Assembly (NCBI GenBank): GCA_015680685.1
Contig: MNCI01002337.1
Coordinates: forward strand, 394,196-458,195
DNA: 64,000 bases
Direction of reading: 5' to 3'
Source: Gnetum montanum
Taxonomy: Eukaryota; Streptophyta; Gnetopsida; Gnetales; Gnetaceae
Of this stretch, positions 10,780 to 21,070 are shown piece after piece. Every line of letters starts with the position of its first letter. The first letter of the stretch is position 1. Made by a program: the position numbers and the translations under genes. The notes below the pieces were generated by a model, which had not been told where the DNA came from, ran no database searches, and saw only the letters and a program-made list of their open reading frames with translations.

Positions 10780-12065
10780 AACTAAGTTAAAAGGAGGAGA
10801 TCTGAAATATGAAGCATGGTTGTCTATCTAATGAGGTGTTTGGTGTATTAGCTAGCTTATGCTCATGGAAAGGTTTGATTTGTTGGATGTTGACAAACTA
10901 TCTCTTTTTTATGCTTTCAAGCTTGTAGATCATCATGGCCCTAGAAGGAAAATTCTTGTAAACAATGTAAGGTCCTTCCCACAACATTTGAAACTTAGTT
11001 TGTTGAGGTATGTGTGTGGGGTTCTACTAGAGAACCTTGTCTCCCAGTTGAAATTTGACTTTTCTAATTTTTAGGTTATGACACTTTTTGTTATAGGCCT
11101 TTTGTAATCATTAGATGATAGGGCTATCAATTTATTTTCATCTAGCAAGTTGAGATTCATTAATCTCTTTTTTCTTAAGCTAGACGCAAGTCAAGGTCGA
11201 GGTCACAAGCTGTTGAAAGTGTACGGAGCTTGGATTCAAGAGAAAGTGTTGGTAATGTTTTGTACACAAGCTCATAGGAAGAATAGCCTATAGGAAGTTT
11301 CCATGTTAAGTGGTAGGTCCAAAGGGCATCATTAAGTTCTATGCTCCAATCTTTCCTATACTTGCTAACAATTCCTGTTAGTATCCTTGTGATTCCTCTA
11401 TTGGTAATCTCAGCTTGACCATTAGCTTGGGGATGGTAAGGAGTTGTGAGTTTGTGTTCAACCCCTAAGAATTGCATAAGCTTCCAAAAAGTAGTGCCTA
11501 TAAAATAAGTTCCATTATCAAAAATTAATGGACATGGCACACCAAACCTAATTACAAAATTTTGTTGTACAAACCAAGCAATGGTAAAAGATGTATAGTC
11601 GATGACGACTATTGCTTCTTCCCATTTTGTACAATACTCAATAGAAACTATGATGTATGCCTTTCCATTTGACATGGACATGATGGAACCCATGAAATCA
11701 ATTCCCTAAATGTCAAAGGATTCCAATGATTGATTCCATTGTTGAGGTTCCTTCATTTGAGTAGTTATTCCACCATCTCATTGGCATCATTCACAAGAGT
11801 GGATGTAATGGTGATCATCCTTGAAGATTATTGACCAGTAGTACCCTAAGATTAGGATTTTAATGACCATGTGTCTCCTAGCATAGTGTCCTCCACAATG
11901 ACCTTCATGAGCATCTTGGAGAATGTGTAGTGGATCAGCATTAGGGATACACCAATGAACCATGTCATTGGTGAACACCTTGTAAAGGTGCCTGTTGTTC
12001 TCCATGAAGTGTTTTACTTGATGAAGAAACTACTATTTCTTTTAATGTCTTAACCCTTGTGGCAC
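10780..12065 (-). pseudogene. pol: Element B integrase (best preserved core)
   Basis: The zinc-binding domain lies at about 11787-12005 ('AHEGHCGGHYARRH...YIHSCE'). The catalytic core is one open stretch of 172 codons (11175-11693). 'PLIFDNGTYF' and 'YHPQANGQAEITNRGI' give an Asp and a Glu separated by exactly 35 residues. The first catalytic Asp is in 'FDIxGIDFMGS', just upstream. The C-terminal GPY-type region (about 10870-11170) is frame-shifted. Stops between the zinc domain and core prevent a full product. No chromodomain is seen. Confidence 0.9.
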
Positions 12066-12189
12066 CTCCTGAGTGAGAAGATAGGTGAGAATGCTATCAT
12101 ACCATTTAGGCTCATTGGGAAATTGTTTAGTTATAACCCCAGTAAATAGGAGTTCATCAAGAAACATATCAAATAATGGATCTTCTTCC

Positions 12190-12575
12190 TCTTTGTTGTC
12201 CCATCACAACTGAGACAAGTGATTAATGATCACATTCTTAGTGCCCTTTTTATCTACCATCATAAGATAAAATTTCTACAAGATCACCATCCTCCATATG
12301 ACATGGGGGCTTACCGTTGGCTTGTTCATCAAGAAGTAGATGGCACTATGGTATGTGTGCATAACAATTATGTATTCAAGCACATAATGCCTAAACTTTT
12401 CTAGAGTAAACACCACTACCATCAGTTCTTTTTCTATAGTGGTGTAGTTTAGTTGTGCACCTACAATGCTTCAAGTAGTACACTGGATGTAGTATGGATG
12501 TTTCTTGTCATCCAACTACATAAACACATCTTCCAAGGTATAATTTAATGCATCCATCATGATATGAAATGGTTT
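12190..12575 (-). pseudogene. pol: Element B RNase H (broken)
   Basis: The region matches the RNase H of A and D by position and by traces such as 'YTTIEKELM' (near 12420-12450) and the terminal 'HLSQL' (near 12205). Frames are interrupted by several stops and shifts. It would have followed RT directly. Confidence 0.75.
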
Positions 12576-13475
12576 GAACTAGTCAAGTGCTTATAGAATT
12601 AGAGTTTCTACAAGTTTCTCTTTTATTTGTTAAAATGCTTTTTCACATTTCACAGTCTAGAAAAAGGGAGCATCTTTCTTTGTTAGCTCTACCATCAGTT
12701 TTGCAATCTTAGAGAAATTCTCTATGAATCTCTGATAGTAGCCAATATGTCCATGGAATGATTGAACATCTTTCATAGTTTCTAGTTGATGGGTTATTCC
12801 TTGGATGACCCTTATTTTCTTAGGGTCTGCCTCAATTCCTACTTGTGATATTCTATGCCCCAATCAAATGCCCTCCTGGACCATTAGATGACATTTTTTT
12901 TCCAATTGATGTGCAAGTTAGTTTCAACACATCATTTCAATAATTTCTCAAGGCAATCTAGAGCTTATTAAAATGTAGCTTCATAAGTGGAGAAGTCATC
13001 CATGAATAATTCCATACCACTATTGATCTACTATTGAAAAATGCTCAAAACTAGGCAATAAAATGTAGTAGGAGCATTGCATAGACCAAACAACATCTTG
13101 AGATATGCAAAAGTTCCCTAGGGACTTGTGAATGTTTTCTCTGCTTGATCTTCTAGTACAATTTGAATTTGGTTATAGCCACTATAACCATCTACAAAAC
13201 TATAGTAGTAATGCCCAAATATTATGTCCAGCACCTAGTCAACAAATGGCAATGGGAAATGATCTTTGAATGTTGCCATATTCAATAGCTAAAAATCGAT
13301 ACAGACCCTCCACTTGCCACCTTTCTTTGGTAGAATTATGAGTGGACTAACCTACTCACTATCTACAATGGGATAAATGAACCCTACCTTGAAGAGTTGC
13401 TTGATTTCCTCTTTGACGATTTACTTTAGTTTGGGGTTCAATCGCCTTTGTCGCTACCTTTTTGGCTTCATGGTC
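12576..13475 (-). pseudogene. pol: Element B reverse transcriptase (broken, FMDDF kept)
   Basis: Blocks in order on the minus strand are the 'LNPKLK' equivalent near 13430, 'PKKGGKW' near 13310, 'DGYSGYNQI' near 13165-13195, 'FGLCNAPTTF' near 13070 and 'ELFMDDFSTYE' near 12985-13010. The last keeps both catalytic Asp residues, unlike A (Asn) and D (Glu). The thumb is at 12657-12863 ('GHRISQVGIEADPKKI'). Several stops interrupt it. Confidence 0.87.
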
Positions 13476-14390
13476 AAATCAATGTAGATGTGATGTTGGC
13501 ATATCCTAGGATCAATCCCTATGAATTTAGGATATAACCAAGAAAAAGCTACTAACCATTTTTCAACTACCTTCAACAACATCCTTTTCTTCTTTGGAGC
13601 AAGATTTTCATTAATTATAACTAGCTTCCCATTTTACAAGAACACATATTCTATTCTAGCCAATAACTTTTTTAGTTCAAGGGCCTCTTGCTTGAAACTT
13701 TCAGGAATTTCAAAATCTTCCTAGTAGGTAACATCATTTGTATCATTAGAGAGTTAGTGATGAACTTGCTCTAGTTCATCCATGCCTAAAACATATGTGC
13801 ATGTCAAGCTCTTAGTTAGTTCCATGCAAAGTATGCTACTTTCAAAATCAATGATCAACCATTGGATGCCCTCCTATTTTTTGGCTACTACATATAGACA
13901 CCTTTGGATTTCTACTTCTAATGTACACTACTTGCATGTAGAGATAGATGCTTGCTTTATGGCCTAAATTTTTTGCACACAATTGCACCATGTATCGCTA
14001 TATGCAATGCATGGAACTCTCTTCTACTTGATCTTTTTTAATGTATTTTCTTTGGATATTTTCAAGGAAATATCTATGATGCCCATTCTTGCATCAATGG
14101 TGCTTATCCATGCCCTTCCCATGATGATTAGGAAGTTCCTTTGTAGTTCTTCACTTTGATCACTATGAAATTGATAGGATAAGACCACTTGCAAACAATG
14201 ATCACAATGTCTTCTACCAATCCTAATGAAATAGTGATGGACTAGTCTACCAATTCTAAACTTATGGTGCTCTTCTTGAGAGGAGGTAGGTTCCATGCAG
14301 TGTACATCTTATGAAAAATTAAATTGATACCAAAACCTGAATTGAGAAGAGCCTTGCATGATTCATTCCCAAACATCTGCAAATAAATTA
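13476..14390 (-). pseudogene. pol: Element B protease and PR-RT linker (broken)
   Basis: The aspartic protease, which would mature Gag-Pol, shows 'CKALLNSGFGINLI' near 14350. The family motif is LLDSGFG, so the catalytic Asp is Asn here. A frameshift separates it from the flap region 'LIIMGRAWIS' near 14110. The Cys-containing linker follows ('VEIQRCLYVV', 'QWLI', 'LEQVHH'), then 'FKQEALELKK'-like sequence leading into RT. Confidence 0.8.
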
Positions 14391-15110
14391 GAGGACTTCT
14401 AGGATTGGCTAATTTCCTAGGAAGGTTTCTAGCACAGATCCAATTAGATATAGTTTGAGTAAGCATGATGATATTGATCCTCAGCAAATTTTGGTTTGAA
14501 GGAAACTTGAAGGAATTTAACATAAAGGAAGATGCAGGGATAGGGTTTCCAACTACAAGTGTATGTAAGGGCTTAGGAGGACTACAAGGTTCAAAGAAAG
14601 GCCTTTTCTTCAATCGAGTATTCAACCCACTTGGTTGATGATTTGATTGTAAAGTAACAACCCTAGTGGTATTACATTGCTGCAATTGAGTTGGTAATTC
14701 GCCCTGCATAGGAGGAGTAGGTGGTAGCCATGTGGATGGAGAAACATGTGCAGGGACAGAAGGAGGGTAAGGATAAGAGGTGGTATCCCTTCTTTCATGT
14801 GGAGAATGAGTTTGATGATAATTAGAAGGGTGGTAGTGAGGCTGGAAAGTAGAGGCATGACTAGAGGAGTCATGTGGAGACAATGGTTGCTAAACATAGT
14901 AACCATATGGATTAGGCTATCGGTAAGGGTATTGCTACCTTGGTGGTGCTACTGCCCATGATTGTGGTTGTTGCCATTGTTGATATTGCTCATATGGTTG
15001 CAGTGAAGCTCCACTTAGATAATATTGATGTTGTTGGTGGAACTACCTAAAATTACCTTGAGGATAAGGTAATCTTCTAGATGTTTACCTTTGTGTTAGT
15101 CATGGATTTA
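14391..15110 (-). pseudogene. Element B proline-rich Gag-PR linker
   Basis: Low-complexity Pro/Ser/His/Tyr-rich sequence lies between the Gag zinc knuckle and the protease. The frame 14242-14883 is open for 213 codons, starting 'SPHDSSSHASTF' and running into the protease. It ends its disordered part at 'KKRPFFEPCSPPKP', a block also found in C and D ('KRRPFFRTNNPNK'). It is likely a flexible spacer. Confidence 0.65.
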
Positions 15111-17003
15111 AAGCATACATCCTATACTCCTGTAGATGTGACACTATGGGCCAACATCCCTTAGGATGTTCATACTAATAGATGTCACACCCACCATAAT
15201 TATTTGATTCACTTTCTGAAACCTCTTCTATCATAGCAATCTTTCCCTTACCTTTGTGATAAGCACATTCAACTTTCTTGTGCCTCCTGCACTCATGATC
15301 ACTACCCTGTTCTTTGGATTCTTTAGCAATTTTTAGGATAGCTTGAAATTTGCTATCCATGGAGTTTCATAACTAATCAACCTTGGTCATAATTTCATAT
15401 TGAAATTTTTGGAGTGGCAAGGTTTTCCTATTTACCACCTCATCAAATGTGTATTTTTCCTCACTATCATAGAATTGAACATCCCTCTTACAAATGGAAG
15501 GATCACAATTATATTCTTTTCTTTTAATTTGCCCTCCTCTTTAGCCACCTACTCGATTAATCTTTGTATCTAATAGGCACTTAATTCTGACAATCACCCT
15601 TAGGCATAAACACCAAGGGTTCTCCTTGTTTTTGATCAAAGTCCATCTACAATGTGGCGAAGTTGATTCAGTTGACAATAGCCATGGCCAAGACATTTGT
15701 GCATCAAGGAATAGTATCAACCAATGGTGGCCTCCAAGGGTTTATGTGTTTCTTGTTTCCATACGTGGATTTGCCTTTTCAAGTTATACACTCTAGAGCA
15801 TGTTCAATATTTACCATTAAATGACTTAAGCATGGTACTCCATCATTTGATAGATTTCAACTCTAAGGACTAGTACTATTTCTCTACTTCTTTGATAAGT
15901 ATCCTTGGGAACAACTTAAGTTTTTGTCACTCATTCTCTATGTTCTGCAAGGCACATGCATCTTGAAAAGCTTGGAGATGGTTCTATGGATCAAATTTAT
16001 ATCCCCCTTCAAATCGAGGAATATTGTTCATATCTAACCTTTTGATCCAACTATCCTTCACATGCCTTGTTAGAATTCTTGCCACCTCTACAATATTAAG
16101 CATACTTTGGTTAGTAAGAAAAGGTTCATCAAGGTCTTGATCATGGTTCCTACAATGCCCTCTACTACCCCTTCCTTCATGGTGATGTGCCTCTCTTGAA
16201 TATCCACATCCTTGATCTTGCCTTTCTCGATAATCATTTCAATCATTTCGGTCTCATTAGTCATTGCATTCATTTTAGTCACCTCCATCATAGTCTCATC
16301 TTCTATAGTCATGGTCAAAGCTAGAAGATGATGATGATGATTATGACAAAGGAAAAGATGAAGGAGAACTAGCACCATCACAGTGCCTGCTACCACCTCT
16401 TCAGTGATCATGACCATGATCACAATCTTGCTTTTTGTCCACATCCCTACCTTGACTTTCCCCTTTAGATACATCTTTGTCATTGAATTCATTTTTACCA
16501 GAACTAGGACTGTGAATTGTGGACTACAAGTTCTAGTTTTAACCTCCTTCACTGAAGTTAAAGAGAGGAACTTTACTAAATGGGAAACCTCCAGAGAAGG
16601 ATTTCCCAAAATATTTTTGATATAACAAGAATCAAGAATCATTAAATCTTTTTCCCTTTGAAGATTCATAGCATTTTTCTAGCTGTTGATTTTGAAAACA
16701 TTTTTCCTTAGTGGGATGATAATGCCTAGCATTAGTATCTTGCACAACATACTCAACATGACATTCTTGAAGACCATATCGTATAAGCATTTGATGGAGC
16801 ATTGCAGGAATGGATCGATCAGGCAGCAACACAATGTTGTCCTCCATGTCACACCACTACAACTATTCATCCTAGTGCAAGATGAAGGTGAAGTTTGGTA
16901 CATACTCATCAATATGAGCATATACTATTTGATACTATTGAGGCACTAGCTGATAAGCTCTATTAGACTTGGATGAAGAATTACCCTTGTGAGAAGAAGA
17001 CAT
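15111..17003 (-). pseudogene. gag: Element B gag (broken)
   Basis: The structural Gag starts at an ATG at 17003 with 'MSSSHKG', a start shared with C and F. The N-terminal block 'VPNFTFILHQDE' followed by 'MEDNIVLLPDRSIPAML' is conserved in B, C, D and F. A Ser/Asp/His-rich charged region follows (about 16150-16600). The central Gag block comes next ('IPRFEGGY...HLQAFQDACALQNIE', near 15960-16030) and then a zinc-knuckle remnant ('CDIY*YEHPKGC', near 15165), which lacks the second Cys. Many stops are present. Confidence 0.8.
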
Positions 17004-17144
17004 TTTTAATTATAAAAATAAAAATCATAGTTTACTTTTAGATATTGTTGTATTAATCTTAAGATGTGATGTGACTTTAAGGTTTGTTCTAATGATTTAA
17101 ATAATTTCACTAGGTTCTAAATAGCACACAAAAAAACTAACAAG

Positions 17145-17162
17145 TCCTAGGCAATAACACCA
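17145..17162 (-). promoter_or_regulatory. Primer binding site of element B (tRNA-Asp type)
   Basis: On the minus strand it reads TGGTGTTATTGCCTAGGA, one base after the LTR. It aligns with C's TGGCGCCGTTGCCAGGGA, which complements the 3' end of plant tRNA-Asp (...GGCAACGGCGCCA). The differences are mainly C-to-T or G-to-A changes. Confidence 0.75.
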
Positions 17163-17163
17163 A

Positions 17164-17997
17164 TGATGAGTGACAAGGTACCCCTACACCCAACCAATCA
17201 TCATTCAATCAATTCAATGGACCTATAGTTCTCTAGTACACTAGTTCTTCTAGAAAGTGAAATGGGCATTGAGAACATTCATTATCTTCTCAACTACACT
17301 TGTGAGGCTTGAGGTATGGTTTAAGTGTAATTGAGGTACACGATTTTTCTTATTTTATGTTTTGTGAGTTTAGTTGCCTACAACAAGAATAAAAGATGGA
17401 GTAATTTAATATCTAGTTCATTTATGGTCTAAGTAAATTGACACAAGTAACTATTTCACTTTCCTAGACACATCCTGAACACATATACTACTACTGGGCT
17501 ACCAAATGTTAAGCATTGTTGGGTTACCAAGTACTATATGTATATTCAAAGTGGTCATGTTTGTGTTCATTAATTGTTGGAAAGTAATTACTTAATTCAA
17601 ATGCATTAAAGTAGAGTGCATGAAAGTAAAATATAATAAAGAAAATATTAATATATTCTCAGTGCTACAAAGAGTGCCAAAAGAGTTCATTTTATTCTCA
17701 TCACACTGCTGCACTTAGGTACATCAATGTTTGAACAAAGAACCATACACACTTAGACTCCTTCTATGGGCACTCAAAAAATATTCTAACTCTAGGAAAA
17801 ATAAGCTACAAGAGCTTCGTTACTTTGATTAAAAACTGACTCCAAAACCTCATATCAAAACGGGAGCCCAAGTGCTATATTTATAGGCCAACATATACCT
17901 CTTGACGTTAGATACTTGATGTCGCATCAAGACCCCAATGTCGAATACTCAACATCACAACTTCGATGCTAGAGTAAATGAACAACATGTTTCATCA
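17164..17997 (-). repeat. Element B 5' LTR (834 bp)
   Basis: It begins TGATGAAAC at 17997 and ends CTCATCA at 17164 on the minus strand. The TATA box is the complement of 'ctatatttataggcc' near 17874-17888. The U3 between the end and TATA contains 'gatgtcgcatcaagac' and 'gtcgaatactcaacatc' blocks, decayed forms of the GATATC palindromes seen in C and G. Confidence 0.9.
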
Positions 17998-18794
17998 AAG
18001 TCTAAAATTAAACTAAAAGTTTAACTTCTAGAAGGAAGCATTGTTGCCTTCTAGAAGCTTAGTACAATGCTAAAATTTTAGCTTTCGAAAGGGAAAACTT
18101 TCTTCTAGAAGCATAGAATAAAAATAAAATTTTAGCTTTTTGAAGGGAAGGCTTGCTTCCAAAAGATAAAAATTAAACTAAAATTTTGGCTCTTTTAAGG
18201 ATGTGTCATTGCCTTTTAGAAGCTTGATTCCATGTTGAAATTTTAGCTTTTGCAAGGGAGTGCTTACTTCTAAAAGTAAAAAATTAAACTAAAATTCTGG
18301 CTTCCAAAAAATAATTCTTACTTTTGGAAACCAAAAATCAAACTAAAATTTTTACTTTTAGAAAGGAGATTTGTTGCCTTTTGAAAGCCTAATTCAATGT
18401 TGAAATTTTGGCTTTTAGAAGTAAGCCCTTTCTTCTAGAAGCCCAAAATTAAATTGAAATTTCAACTTTCAAAAAGAAAAGCTTGCCTTAAGAAGCCTAA
18501 AATAAAACTGAAATTTTAGCTTCTAGAAAGGAGAGTTGTGGCTTTCCAAAAGCCTAGTTTAATGTTGAAATTTTAGCTTTTGGAAGGAAGCACTTGCTTT
18601 TGGAAGCCTGGAATAAAACTAAAATTTTGGCTTCATGAAGGGAGCACCATTGGTTTCTAGAGGCTTGATTCAATGTTGAAATTTTAGCCTCTACAAGCAT
18701 AGAATTAAAGTGAGATTTTTCCTTCCAAAAAGAAGTCTTACTTCTAAAAGTCCAAAATTGAACTAAAATTTTTGCTTCTAGAAGGGATTAGTGT
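17998..18794 (+). repeat. Satellite of about 60-bp units, central block
   Basis: About a dozen diverged units alternate between two types. One carries 'aaaattaaactaaaattttggcttctagaagg'-like sequence and the other 'gttgccttctagaagcctagttcaatgttgaaattttagc'-like sequence, suggesting a higher-order period of about 120 bp. Element B borders it on the left (TSD aagtc) and element K on the right (TSD agtgt at 18790-18794). Confidence 0.85.
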
Positions 18795-18869
18795 TGAAAC
18801 ATCACCAATTTCAGGCTTCAACACTTCAATTGCAAATTTGTCTAAGTATCAAAACTTGGCAAATTTTCT

Positions 18870-19455
18870 AAGTGTTGGTGCTACACTCCCCAGCATAGCC
18901 AATGTAGCATGCATCAAGGCCTATTTTGTAAAATTTTCTAAGTGTCAATAGCAGCTACATAAAAAATTTTTGAAGTGTCCTGCTATGCTCTCTCTCTCTC
19001 CCTATTGTGCTCCCCAACATAGCCAACATAGCACACACTTCCATGGCTAGTTTGCCTAAGTGCCAAGATAAAAGTTATTAGGGTTGCTTGGGATGAATGA
19101 AAAAATTCAGCAAATTTTCTATCTCCTAGGTTGTCATGCTTGCTACACTCCCTAGCATAGCTAGTGTAGCACATGTTCCAATGGCCAGTTCACCCAAGTG
19201 CCAAGCTAGAAGTTTTCAGAATTGCTTAGGATTAAAAAAATAGTTTGGCAAATTTTCTATCTTTTGGGTTGCTATGCTCTGCTACACTCTCCAGCATAGC
19301 CAACATAGCATGCTTTTTAATGCCTAGTTTTTCCTAAGTGTTAAGCAAAAAGCTGTTAAGTTAGCTCAGCATGGAAAAGGCATTTGGCAAATTTTCTAAC
19401 TCCTAAGGCTACCCCTACCCCTCCTACTACACTCCAGAGCATAGCTAGCATAGCA
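18870..19455 (+). repeat. Tandem repeat of about 140 bp in family 2 U3
   Basis: Five copies are anchored by 'ctacactcc..agcatagccaacatagca' near 18880, 19007, 19141, 19282 and 19424. Each is followed by 'atggctagtttgcctaagtgccaagc' and 'gcaaattttctatctcctagg'. The spacing grows from about 127 to 142 bp. The same array, more decayed, is in the 3' LTR (27175-27740). Confidence 0.8.
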
Positions 19456-19681
19456 AGAACAAGGACTACAATTTTTACTAGATTCTTCTAAGTGTCCATG
19501 TTACACCGTGTTCCTAGGAAGCATCCCATGTCCCATGCATAACACAAGATGAGCGTAGCAACCAGAGTTAGAAAAATTTTTGAACTTTTTCTGGTCACCT
19601 CTAGACTTAAAAAAATTTCTAAATTTTTCTAGTGGTCCCACCTATTGCACTGTTACATGGCACATGATCCACATTTTGGGT

Positions 19682-19704
19682 TAACCCTAACCCTATAAAT
19701 AACC
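19682..19704 (+). promoter_or_regulatory. Promoter core of K 5' LTR: telo-box-like repeats plus TATA
   Basis: Two AACCCTA repeats directly precede CTATAAATA. Telo-boxes near TATA are known in plant promoters. The 3' LTR keeps the arrangement as 'taaccctagccctataaatac' (27966-27986). Confidence 0.55.
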
Positions 19705-20474
19705 CTATGCCCCAATGTTTTAAGGGTTGGGATTCCATTTTTCACCATGGCATTTTGGCATCTTGGCAGTTAGCTCCATAGGTGAACAAGACCCAAAGCA
19801 CACCACACTAGCAGAGAGGCATCCCTGCACCACATAGTACACTGTAGCCTCATTCTAGCCCTACAGAACACCACATGGTACACCATGATGGCCAACATGG
19901 TAGCCATTTTTCATCAAAGTGAGCACCAGACTTCACGGCCTAACACCACCGAGATTGTGATTATACTCCCACTACACTTATTGTACACTGTGTACCTTCT
20001 AAGACCCTTTTGGAGTTAACTACATTCTCATTTAGGGTAGTGTTCCATTTCTCTCTCTTATTTCTAGCATTTTCTTGCATTTTTCTTACATCTTTTCTCA
20101 CTTTTTCACACATCTTCATGCTATACTATGCTCAGGCAGTAATCTCTACTGGTTGACACCCTTGTTTCGATCAAAACCTTTGGCTATGCTTGCCCCCATT
20201 CCATGGCTATGCTATACACTTAGCACCATGAAACACCACTTTGAACCTTAGCACCATTGTCATGTTGTTTGCACTTGCATTTCGGCTAACCATGCATCCC
20301 CTAGTTGCACCTACCACCCTGATTGCAACTAAAAAAGTTTCTATTCAATTAACAAGATTGTTTAGGGCACTCCACCTCCATTTTTTACCAAGGCCCTCAT
20401 GCAAAGGTGGGATTAAGGTTATGTATCCATTGACCCCTTGGTGATTCTAGCCACTAAATTTTTCGATCGTTATA

Positions 20475-21070
20475 GTTTTTAGTGCTAGAAGGAGGGCCTT
20501 GCATTTCTTCTATGTTTAGTGGTAGTCCCACGTGCTTTCTACACCTCTATTACTAGTTTCAAGCTATTGTAGATGTAACACCCCTGTGGATGGACTTTTC
20601 ACAATAGTAGCTAGATCCTAGGCTAGCATAAGAGTTATCTACGAATCATTGGTGTAGATTGGTCCCAATTGTTGGTTCCCCTAGAACCCCGTAGGAAAAA
20701 AGCCCAAGTGTATTCATTACATTCAAAACTTTGGATGCTTTGGAGAGTGTAACAAGTTCTCAGAGCATAGTAGCCTCTAGTATAGCAAGTGTAGCACCAA
20801 AGTTAGCCATTTTCAACAACTTTCATAGTTAGCATTTTTTCTACATTTCCATACTTAGCATTTTTATTTTTATTTATTTATTTTATTTTATTTTTTGCAT
20901 TTTCATACTTAGCCAAATTTTTTCAGTTTCATACTTAGCCAAATTTTCTATAGTTTTACACTTAGTCAGTGTTTTGCAGTTTCAAAACCTAGCCATTTTT
21001 CTACATTTTTATACTTAGCCATTTTTCTATAGTTTTCAAAGTTAGCCATTTTTTGCAAATAGGAGCTCTC
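20475..21070 (+). other. Element K leader with a tandem repeat
   Basis: This is the untranslated leader between the LTR and the gag start. From about 20780 to 21055 it contains a diverged tandem repeat of about 28 bp, 'catacttagccatttttctatagttt', including a run of TATTT repeats. A primer site should begin close to 20475, but I could not match it to a specific tRNA. Confidence 0.6.

Larger units (their letters stand above)
7958..17997 (-). mobile_element. Element B: most complete Ty3/gypsy copy (family 1)
   Basis: This 10-kb element is flanked by perfect 5-bp target duplications (aagtc) and has both LTRs, a PBS, gag, a proline-rich linker, protease, RT, RNase H, integrase, the inner purine motif and the 3' segment. 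It is the only copy here with FMDDF and DD35E boxes both recognisable. Stops and frameshifts still break gag, PR and pol. It inserted in the satellite array that also hosts element K. Confidence 0.93.
18795..20474 (+). repeat. Element K 5' LTR (about 1680 bp)
   Basis: It matches 27098-28788 along its length. The U3 holds five copies of a repeat of about 140 bp (18870-19450). The promoter region reads 'taaccctaaccctataaataacc' (19682-19704), which combines telo-box-like repeats with the TATA box. The R/U5 part contains 'ttttcaccatggcattttggcatcttggc' and several 'caccaca'-rich lines. Confidence 0.88.

Noticed and set aside
14242-14883. 213-codon open frame that might be a host proline-rich protein
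   Set aside because: It is the Gag-protease linker of element B, runs into the protease motif, and has homologous stretches in C and D at the same place.
16088-16669. 193-codon minus-strand frame rich in Met, Ile and Glu
   Set aside because: It is in a different frame from gag of B (ATG at 17003) and overlies the charged Ser/Asp/His-rich gag region; no similarity is seen.
19682-19704. Interstitial telomere repeat
   Set aside because: Only two imperfect repeats, in the same place in both LTRs next to the TATA box, so it is a promoter motif rather than telomeric DNA.
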